NCBI GenBank assembly: GCA_033065855.1
Contig: JAVXUO010002108.1
Location: 62,001 to 126,000, forward strand
DNA length: 64,000 bases
Direction of reading: 5' to 3'
From: Escallonia rubra
Taxonomy: Eukaryota; Streptophyta; Magnoliopsida; Escalloniales; Escalloniaceae
Positions within the stretch are counted from its first letter, which is position 1. Every line of letters begins with the position of its first letter. Below are positions 55,960 to 64,000 of this stretch, piece by piece. The notes under the pieces were generated by a model. It made no database searches and was not told the DNA's origin. It saw only the letters and a list, made by a program, of their open reading frames with translations. Made by a program: the position numbers and the translations under genes.

Positions 55960-56690
55960 TGGCGCATGGGCGCGGTGCCTACAGCACGAGACAATACCTG
56001 GTGCCAGGGCACATGTTATGAAAGTGGCGCATCGGCGCAGCGACGAACGTCGCAGAGACAATACCTGGTGCCATGGGCACATACCATGGAAGTGGCGCAC
56101 AAGCGCGGCGAGGAGCGTCGCGAAGACAACACTTGGTGCCAGAGCACGTGTTATGAAAGTGGTGCGACGACGAACGTCACGGAGCAATACTTGGTGCCGG
56201 GGCACGTATCATGGAAATGGCGGACGAGCGCAGCGACGAACGTCGCAGAGACAATACTTGGTGCCATAGGACGTGTTATGAAAGTGGTGCGACGACGAAT
56301 GTCGCGAAGCAATACTTGGTACCGAGGGCACGTATCATAGAAATGGCGCACGAGCGCGGCGACGAACGTCGCGGAGTAATATTTGGTGCCAGGGCACGTA
56401 TCATGAGAATGGCGCAAGGGCGCGGCGACGAACGTCGCGGAGCAATATTTGGTGTCGGGGCACGTATCATGAGAATGGCGCAAGGGCGAGGCGACGAACG
56501 TCACGGAGCAATATTTGGTGCTGGGGCACGTATCATGAGAATGGCGCAAGGGCGCGGCCACGAAAGTCGCGGAGCAATATTTGGTGCCAGGGCAGGTATC
56601 ATGAGAATGGCAAAAGGGCGCGGCGACGAACGTCGCGGAGTAATATTTGGTGCCGGGGCACGTATCATGAGAATGGCGCAAGGGCGCGCG
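55960..56690. repeat. ~66-bp tandem repeat with hairpins, eleven units
   Basis: Each unit has CAATACCTGGTGCC or CAATATTTGGTGCC and most have GCGACGAACGTCGC, a 6-bp perfect stem with a two-base loop. Spacing is 57-68 bp. Confidence 0.92.
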
Positions 56691-56879
56691 TCGGGTGTCC
56701 CGAAGACAGGATGTGGGCTAAGTGTACCTGTCATAACAATATAATGAATGCAACATGTAGTAGTGACAAAATTGGGAGTGATGGTATGCGGTCGTCGGCG
56801 ACGGGTCATTCGGCGGTAGCGTGCGACTTTGGGCGACAGGCATCGCAGGAGCGGTGTGCGGTCACGGGCGACGTATGTC

Positions 56880-57100
56880 ACAAGATTGATGCACGACGGA
56901 CGTCGCGAGGTTGATGCACGACGGACGTCTCGAGGTTGATGTACGAACGTCCGTAAGGTGATGCACGACGGACGTCACGAGGTTGATGTACGAATGTCCG
57001 TAAGGTGATGCACGACGGATGTCGTGAGGTTGAGGTACGAACGTCCGTAAGGTGATGCACGAAAGACGTCGCGAGGTTGACGTACGAACGTCCGTAAACA
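56880..57100. repeat. ~25-bp alternating repeat (CACGACGGACGTCGCGAG / TACGAACGTCCGTAAG)
   Basis: Two related 25-bp units alternate about four times. Both contain GACGTC- or ACGTCC-type half palindromes. Confidence 0.85.
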
Positions 57101-57109
57101 TCGCGGGCG

Positions 57110-57600
57110 CGCAGGAGGGGAGGCCATAGGTCAACATTGGGGGGAAGGCCAAGGCCACCACCCATGGGGAGGCCGAGGCCGACCCCCTTGGGGAGGCCGA
57201 GGCCGACCCTAGGGGGTGGCCAAGGCCAATGGCCAACTCCCATGAAGGGAGGCCAAGGCCACTCTCCCCTTCGGTGAACTTCGGGCCCGCCGACGGTAGG
57301 TGTTTTGATGAGCAATGACAAATCCAAAAGTTTTGTTGCGACGAGCGTGCTACCAAGAATCATACCCACATGATGAACAAGGTTCCAGAGTCTTGTACGA
57401 AATGTACGAAGCGAAAAAAGTGCAAAAAATACTTTGCGCGAAGAGTGAAGAACCGGGGGGGGGAAAGGCCAAGGCCAAACCCCATCGGAGGCCGAGGCCT
57501 ACCCCATGGCCTTGGGCGAGGTCGAGGCCGTCCCCATGGTCTTGGGGGAGGCCGAGGCCGACCCCATGGGGTTGGCCAAGGCCTTTGCCCCTTGACCCCG
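57110..57600. repeat. GGCCGAGGCCGACCCC-rich stretches
   Basis: GGCCGAGGCC and GGCCAAGGCC cores repeat at 57160-57260 and 57460-57575, with the same pattern at 63110-63215 and 63418-63570. Confidence 0.85.
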
Positions 57601-58103
57601 TTGCTCCGGTTCAGCCGTCGGTCGACATTTTTGATGAAAAGGTGTTTGGGTGGTCTCGGCGTGACAATCGCGCTAGCGTGAGTGATGTCAACATGAAATA
57701 AATCGTGCCTAAGTCGCACGGAGCGAAAAATGCACGTGACTTGAGCGTGCGAGCGCTGACCGGTTCGATGCGTTGAAAAAATACACGTTGTATCTGTCGA
57801 CGTGTTTGCGTGAAGCAGGACCCCTAGTGGGCCCTTGGGTACGACCAGAATAGGTTGGGAACGTAAGCCCCCTGCGTGTGGTGTGCGCGGATGGGTAACC
57901 CGAGCGGGCGCCGCACGCATAAACAGTTGGACGAATTTTTGATGTTCTTTTGCCGGAGAGTTGCTGACGTCGTTTCTGAATGACGAAGGTGAAGAGTAGG
58001 TGGGTCGAGCCACCTCGTGCACCACCTATTGAGACTATGGAATGCTTGGGCGTTGACATAAGGGCACGACGATGGGGCGCAAGAGCGCAATCATGGAGTT
58101 GGC

Positions 58104-58347
58104 GCACGGGCGACGGGGGTAGCGGAGATGACGTCCGGACGACGCGCGACAGGTTTCGCGGAGATGACGTTCGGACGACGGGCGACGGGGGTTGCGGAGA
58201 TGGTGTCCGGACGAGGGTGACAGTGATGGGGGTCGCAGAGATGACGCCCGGACGAGGGGCGACAAAGGTCGCGGAGATGAAGTCCGGACGACGGGCGACG
58301 GGGGTCACGGAGATGGCGTCCGAACGAGTGCGACAGGGGTCGCGGGT
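58104..58347. repeat. 36-bp GC-rich tandem repeat, about seven units
   Basis: Units of the form GACGACGGGCGACGGGGGTC followed by GCGGAGATGACGTCCG repeat with substitutions. Confidence 0.85.
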
Positions 58348-58924
58348 AATGCAAGGCTGTCAATGTTGCAAAAAAATTCCAAGTTTGAAAAAGTAGACGG
58401 ACGTCGTGGAGTCAGCACCCGGGCGACGGCGACGGGTTCGCGAAGTCGGTGCGCGTTGGCAGTCACAACAATTTTTTTTTTCTTTTTTAGAATGGCTGTG
58501 ATGTGTTAGTGTTCGACCGTTGGGTGAATGTGTGTAGGCCAAAGTTGGGGGGGTAAGCCTTGGTGTGGTATGAAGCCGAAGAATGGCCTTGGTGATGGAG
58601 GCCGATGTGGGCATGGAGGATGGTCATGCGTTAGTGTTGAAGGTTGGCCGCGGGTGAAGAAAAGAAGATGAAGGTTGAAGGTGGTGGCTGAAGTATATGG
58701 CTTTGGTTTTGAAAGGAACGAAGAGATGGAATTGTGGGAGGCCGAAGGTGGTCGGTGAAGTTCGGCCGCGGTGGAGAGGGATGGGACGGCCTCGGCGAAG
58801 GAAGAAGGGTCAGCCTCTACGAGGAAGGAGGGGTCGGCCTCGGCCTTGGTGGAATTGACCGAAATTGGGAAATGCGGGGAGAATGAAGGGCCGAGGCCGG
58901 TGACCAAAGTCAGCCAAGGCCGCG

Positions 58925-59045
58925 AGGCCGAGGCCGACCTTGGTCACCCCGGCGAGGCCGAGGCCGCCCTTGGTCACCCCGGCGAGGCCGAGGCCGCCCT
59001 TGGTCACCCCGGCGAGGCCGAGGCCGCCCTTGTCACCCCGGCGAG
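58925..59045. repeat. 30-bp tandem repeat, four units
   Basis: GGCCGAGGCCGCCCTTGGTC followed by ACCCCGGCGA repeats at 58925, 58955, 58985 and 59015 (the last one base shorter). A period of 30 keeps frame, so translations show a repeated peptide on either strand; not taken as a gene. Confidence 0.92.
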
Positions 59046-59847
59046 GCCAAGGCCGCCTATGCCGTTGGGGGAGGAAGGGGAAGAGGGAGGAGAGGAGAGA
59101 GGAAGGGGGAGGGGGCGGCCTTGGGGAGGGGGTTGGGGAGGCCGAGGCCGAGGCCGAAGGAGGGGAGGGGGAAGATGGAGAGGAAAAGGAAGGGGAAAGA
59201 AGAAGGGGGCGGCGGGGGCGGCGGCGGCGGTAGGGTGCCGCGGGTGGCCGAGGGGCGGGGGGAAGGAGGGGCGGGGGAGAAAAGAGAGAAGAGATGGAGG
59301 AGAAGGAGGTGCGGCCGGGGGGGGTCGTCGTCGGTAAGGGGGGCTGCCGGCCGAATGGCGAGGCCGAGTGAGATTAGCGGCGCCGCAAGGGGGCGGCACA
59401 TGAGGGAGAAGAGAAAGAGATAGAGGGAAAAAAATTAGGGTTAGGGTAAATTAGGGTTTTTGATGGGGCGCGGGTCTGGATCCGGTTTGGGTCGGGTACA
59501 CCACAGAGAGGGAATGGGCACGTGGGTCGGTCGGTCTGCCCGCCCGCCCGAAATGAAGTTGAAATTCGAATCTGAAATTTGATTTTGATTTTAATATATA
59601 TATATTTAGCATCCCTAAGGAGGGAACCCCCAATGACATTTTCACAATATACATGAAGAGAAAGAGAGGAGTGGGATGGGAGAAGAATGAAACTTTTTCC
59701 ATAAGCAAAAGAGAAAATTATGTATGAAGTGGGAAGAAGGATGGTGAGAGAAGAGAGGAAAGAGTGAGGGAGAGTGATGAGAGCATGTATGTTGGGAGTA
59801 GTGGGGAAGATGAAAAACTTGAAAAATTTTCTAAGTGTTGAATTGTT

Positions 59848-60118
59848 TTTTTTTTTTTAGCTCGGGTAAGGATGCTAAGGGAGGCCGCTGAGGATGATCA
59901 TCGATGACCGGTTGTGAAAAAAATGAATTTTTTTCTAAGTGTTAGGCTGAGACAAGGATGCCGAGGGAGACCACTGAGGATGATCATCAATGACCGGTTG
60001 CGAAAAAAATGAATTTTTTTTCTAAGTGTTAAGCTGAGACAAGGATGCCGAGGGAGACCACTGAGGATGATCATCGATGACCGGTTGCGAAAAAAATGAA
60101 TTTTTTTCTAAGTGTTAA
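59848..60118. repeat. 86-87-bp tandem repeat, three units
   Basis: CTAAGTGTT boxes at 59935, 60022 and 60108 (first at 59831) bracket copies of GAGGATGATCATCGATGACC followed by an A/T run. Confidence 0.92.
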
Positions 60119-61022
60119 GAAAAGTAAATGAAGGATGATGATGCGACCGTAGTAGCGCGGCTCGAGCCACCCCGCGCACCACGTACCAAGTCGTTGCAAT
60201 GTGAGGGCAAGGGGTTGGGAAGCGGTGAAGCCCCCCAAGGGAGTGGGTGATGGCATCAAGGGTGGTGTCAGTAGACTTGTGCAAGAGTAATGTAGCTTGA
60301 AAAAATTTCTAAGTCTGGAAAAGAATACAATTCCATTGAACCCATAGGGAGGCAACATGTCGTGGTGACATACGAAGCAGGCGAAGGTTGGTGTGCCCGG
60401 TCGGAATGATCCTGGCACCTAAGCCCCCGGACAGGATAACCCGAGGCATTGTGGCGATGACAATGGTACAAATGGGTTGGTGGTGGGGAGTAACTTTTTG
60501 GGGTGTGGTTTGCACATAGGTAATGCCAGCGGCAAGACGCCAGCAGTTGGGAAGAGACGACTGGAGCAAGTCGTGAGCATGGTGTCGGTTGGTCGTATTG
60601 GGGTTAGCCTTGGAGTCGGACGACACAAGTCTCCTCCTGGTCATCAAGATGATGCTTCTCTTGGACAATGGGGTTGAGGCCTTGGCTGGTAGTCCTCGTA
60701 GCTCTCTGTCGTACAGGCATGATGATCAAGGTTACAAGACTGGCAGACTGCAGTACGATGCTCACCTCCCCAACGGAGTCACCAAAATGATGCCAAGGAA
60801 AGTGGGTTCGTACTTACGTGGAGGTGCCACAAAGGCTGCAGTCCGTGTCAGCTTCCAAGTATGCGAAGTGAGAGACAGCAAGGACGGAGTAAGAGCTGAG
60901 AGCAAGGCTTCCCAGACAAGCCGTGAGGAATGGCAGTACTGTGAAGGCAAAGCTTAGACGAACAGGGCCGGCAGTCGATAGTCCGAGTCAGGGTCCGAGT
61001 CGAGGTCCAAGTCAGGGTCCAA

Positions 61023-63801
61023 TGTTACGATCTTGAGTTATGTCCAATTTGTCTTTCTCTCACTAGGATCCAAGAGCTCCTAAATTCTAGACTGAGAAAG
61101 TGATTTTGTGACAATGAAGAAGAAGTCTTTTTTTGAGTTGTAAAGTTCACTATTTATAGGAAATAGTGTGCTTATGTCATAAAGTGCCACATGTCGTCCC
61201 CTGGGAGTGACACGTCACCAGGGGGTCCCGAAATACCGGTTCTTCGTTGGACTGCCGATTCCCAAATTCGCGTTGCCTGCCTCGCACAGCGTCGCTCTAC
61301 CTGTCTGAGAAGACTGACCACACCATGACAGCATGATCAGAGTAAGCCCGTTGCCCCAGCCACCGATCCAAGCCCTTACTGAATCCCACGAGGTGCGTCA
61401 AGAGACGCGCGGAGAACCTGACAGCGGTGAGGGTTACCCCTGTAGCCAACTGCCAGGCGGACTAGGCGCGATGCCCTCTGAGGACCTGCTCCCGTCCCGG
61501 AGTGACCCGTGGGTCATTGTCCTGGTGGTGTCGATGATCGACAGTAACATGAGTGGACATAGTCATAGCTCAGTGCTCAGAGTCCGCTGCGAGGGGTCCT
61601 CGTGCCGGAGGCCCCCGTGATTGAGACGGCGATGGCTATGAGGTTGTGAGCCCATCCCGGTACGAGGGCCGAAGCCCCCCTGTGATTGAGACGGCGATGG
61701 CTATAAGGTTGTGAGCCCATCCCGGTACGAGGGCCGAAGCCCCCCCTTTGTGATTGAGACGGCGATGGCTATAAAGTTGTGAGCCCATCCCGGTACGAGG
61801 GCCGAAGCCCCCCCCCCCTTTGTGATTGAGACGGCGATGGATATAAGGTTGTGAGCCCATCCCGGTACGAGGGCCGAAGCCCCCCTTTTGTGATTGAGAC
61901 GGCGATGGCTATAAGGTTGTAAGCCCATCCTGGTACGAGGGCCGAAGCCTCCCTTTTGTGATTAAGACGGCGATGGCTATAAGGTTGTGAGCCCATCCCG
62001 GTACGAGGGCCGAAGCCTCCCCTTTGATTGAGACGGCGATGGCTATAAGGTTGTGAGCCCATCCCGGAAGCATGTAATATGATTGTGGCGCATGGGTGCG
62101 GTGCCTACAGCACGAGACAATACCTGGTGCCAGGGCACATGTTATGAAAGTGGCGCATGGGCGCGGCGACGAACGTCGCAGAGACAATACCTGGTGCCAT
62201 GGGCACATATCATGGAAGTGGCGCACAAGCGCGGCGACGAGCGTCGCGAAGACAACACTTGGTGCCGGAGCACGTGTTATGAAAGTGGTGCGACGACGAA
62301 CGTCGCGAAGCAATACTTGATGTCGGGGCACGTATCATGGAAATGGCGCACGAGCGCGGCGACGAACGTCGTAGAGACAATACTTGGTGCCATAGCACGT
62401 GTTATGAAAGTGGTGCGACGACGAACGTCGCGAAGCAATACTTGGTACCGAGGGCACGTATCATAGAAATGGCGCACGAGCGCGGCGACGAACGTCGCGG
62501 AGCAATATTTGGTGTCGGGGCACGTATCATGAGAATGGCGCAAGGGCGAGGCGACGAACGTCACGGAGCAATATTTGGTGCCGGGGCACGTATCATGAGA
62601 ATGGCGCACGGGCGCGATGACGAACGTCACGGAGCAATATTTGGTGTCGGGGCAAGTATCATGAGAATGGCGCAAGGGCGCGCGTCGGGTGTCCCGAAGA
62701 CAGGATGTGAGCTAAGTGTACCTGTCATAACAATATAATGAATGCAACATGTAGTAGTGAAAAAATTGGGAGTGATGGTATGCGGTCGTCGGCGACGGGT
62801 CATTCGGCGGTAGCGTGCGACTTTGGGCGACGGGCATCGCGGGAGCGGTGTGCGGTCACGGGCGACGTATGTCACAAGGTTGATGCACGACGGACGTCGC
62901 GAGGTTGATGCACGACGGACGTCTCGAGGTTGATGTACGAACGTCCGTAAGGTGATGCACGACGGACGTCGCGAGGTTGATGTACGAACGTCCGTAAGGT
63001 GATGCACGACGGACGTCGCGAGGTTGATTTACGAACGTCCGTAAACATCGCGGAGGTACAAAGACTCGAGAAAACAAGTGTGCGCGGGAGGGGAGGCCAT
63101 AGGTCAACATTGGGGGGAAGGCCAAGGCCACCACCCATGGGGAGGCCGAGGCCGACCCTAGGGGGTGGCCAAGGCCAATGGCCAACTCCCATGAAGGGAG
63201 GCCAAGGCCACTCTCCCCTTCGGTGAACTTCGGGCCCGCCGACGGTTGGTGTTTTGATAAGCAATGACGAATCCAAAAGTTGTGTTGCGACGAGCGTGCT
63301 ACCAAGAATCGTACCCACATGATGAACAAGGTGCCAGAGTCTTGTACGAAATGTACGAAGCGAAAAAAGTGCAAAAAAGACTTTGCGCGAAGAGTGAAGA
63401 ACCGGGGGGGGGGGGGGAAAGGCCAAGGCCAAACCCCATCGGAGGCCGAGGCCTACCCCATGGCCTTGGACGAGGCCGAGACATACCCCATGGCCTTGGA
63501 CGAGGCCGAGGCCGACCCCATGGTCTTGGGGGAGGCCGAGGCCGACCCCATGGGGTTGGCCAAGGCCTTTGCCCCTTGACCCCGTTGTTCCGGTTGCGCC
63601 GTCGGTCGACATTTTTGGTGAAAAGGTGTTTGGGTGGTCTTGGCGTGACGATCGCGCTAGCGTGAGTGACCTCAACATGAAATAAATCGTGCCTAAGTCG
63701 CGCGGAGCGAAAAACGCACGTGACTTGAGCGTGCGCGCGCTGACCGGTTCGATGCGTTGGAAAAATGCACGTTGTATCTGTCGACATGTTTGCGTGAAGC
63801 A
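61023..63801 (-). mobile_element. Element D: LTR-like repeat 2 (2779 bp)
   Basis: Same ends as repeat 1 (TGTTACGATC at 61023, GTGAAGCA at 63801 on the plus strand), TATA at 61150-61158. The 68-bp array has seven units (61619-62070) instead of eight, and the hairpin array nine (62085-62685) instead of eleven. Otherwise the sequences are very similar. Confidence 0.65.
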
Positions 63802-64000
63802 GGACCCCTAGAAAAGTTAGAGAGTAATTCTAATGCTTCTTTCTCCAAATGTTAAAGTGTTGGAAACTGAAATACTTCAGATTTGTTTTTGACTTCACAG
63901 TGAGTACTGAGAAGCAGCTAGTCATATTCCAAACAAATGAAGGGCTCAAAAAGAGACACAAAAAAAACCACTGAATCCAATGATCTCAAACTGCTAGGAT
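63802..64000. other. Shared 10 bp then unassigned flank
   Basis: GGACCCCTAG at 63802-63811 is shared with 57818-57827 and may be a polypurine tract on the minus strand (CTAGGGGTCC). From 63812 on, the AT-rich sequence resembles nothing else in the window and shows no gene. Confidence 0.5.

Larger units (their letters stand above)
54827..57817 (-). mobile_element. Element D: LTR-like repeat 1 (2991 bp)
   Basis: On the minus strand it starts TGCTTCACGC at 57817 and ends GATCGTAACA at 54827, with TATA box CTATAAATAG-type at 54955-54963. It matches 61023-63801 throughout. It is GC- and CpG-rich, unlike the AT-rich gypsy sequence beside it, and is made largely of three tandem arrays. Open frames inside the arrays on both strands are not genes. 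The LTR interpretation rests on TG...CA ends, the TATA position and direct repetition. Confidence 0.65.
57818..61022 (-). mobile_element. Element D: interior (3.2 kb), no recognisable retroelement protein
   Basis: It lies between the two LTR-like repeats. No gag, protease, RT or integrase motif is seen in any frame. Contents in plus order: a 36-bp GC-rich array (58104-58347), a GC-rich tract with long proline/arginine-rich frames (58500-59400), a telomere-like stretch TTAGGGTTAGGG near 59440, AT-rich sequence with a TATATATATA run near 59598, an 86-bp triplicate (59848-60118), then the leader. The frames are open mainly because of GC bias. It may be a LARD-like carrier of captured sequence. 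Confidence 0.5.

Noticed and set aside
55423..56690. CRISPR-like look of regularly spaced repeats
   Set aside because: The units are contiguous minisatellites without unique spacers, in a plant retroelement.
55382..56744. Long open frames on both strands over the D arrays (up to about 180 codons)
   Set aside because: The units are 66-68 bp, not a multiple of three, and several frames are open at once, so openness follows from base composition and repetition.
57360..58025. 221-codon minus-strand frame rich in Arg and Pro
   Set aside because: It crosses the LTR/interior border of D and is driven by GGCCGAGGCC repeats.
58771..59337. 188-codon plus-strand Gly/Arg/Glu-rich frame
   Set aside because: It is composed of the 30-bp repeat and G-rich low-complexity sequence; the other strand is equally open.
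59434..59458. Telomere-like TTAGGGTTAGGG
   Set aside because: Only two or three imperfect units, too few for an interstitial telomere; noted only as a telo-box-like promoter motif.
61636..62738. Matching open frames in the second D repeat
   Set aside because: Same tandem arrays; no domain, and the frames differ from those of the first copy where unit numbers differ.

Overview
This window is a block of repeats from a plant nuclear genome, probably a flowering plant. I find no host gene, no rRNA or tRNA gene and no CRISPR array. Nearly every base can be assigned to LTR retrotransposons, solo or broken LTRs, or small DNA transposons nested in one another. Evidence for a plant: tRNA-iMet primer sites (TGGTATCAGAGC) after LTRs, Sirevirus-type (Ty1/copia) multiple polypurine tracts, Tat-type and chromovirus-type Ty3/gypsy proteins, and an ORF resembling the plant-specific 'putative plant transposon protein'. 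The species cannot be told from the sequence.

Layout. 1-4048: minus-strand non-autonomous element with Sirevirus-like LTRs and a broken ORF (here LARD-A), inserted in a Tat-like RNase H fragment (4049-4382). 4383-7628: minus-strand LTR fragment of family A, carrying an 877-bp hAT-like element with an 8-bp target duplication. 7662-8622: TIR-type element. 8623-18830: LTR of a Tat-type gypsy element, split by a 9-kb non-coding LTR element of family A (9307-18355) whose LTRs are much longer than its interior. 18831-26264: decayed interior of the Tat element (gag, protease, RT, two RNase H regions, integrase). 26265-27539: piece of another chromovirus-like pol. 27540-54591: chain of chromovirus family B (LTR, interior, LTR, interior, LTR, interior, LTR, interior) with deletions, invaded by two solo LTRs of family C and by a complete Gag-only Sirevirus-like element (32379-38214, duplication CCTTG, intact 568-aa Gag). 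54592-63811: GC-rich minus-strand element D with two ~2.8-3.0 kb LTR-like repeats full of hairpin-containing minisatellites. 63812-64000: short unassigned flank.

How the parts relate. Only the 568-aa Gag ORF looks intact; all pol genes are broken by stops, frameshifts or deletions, so nothing here is autonomous. LARD-A and the Gag-only element share homologous LTRs, primer site and polypurine tracts but have unrelated interiors, which suggests two parasites of one absent Sirevirus.

Two patterns recur across unrelated LTR families. First, arrays of short motifs, in four of the families centred on TCGA, sit just upstream of the TATA box. Second, gypsy families A, B and C all show a splice-donor-like GAG/GTAAG, a CTTACTGGGC-GCTCAC box and a pyrimidine-rich AG/GTGA acceptor, which together look like a leader intron inside the LTR. 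This predicted LTR intron is the most interesting candidate in the window.
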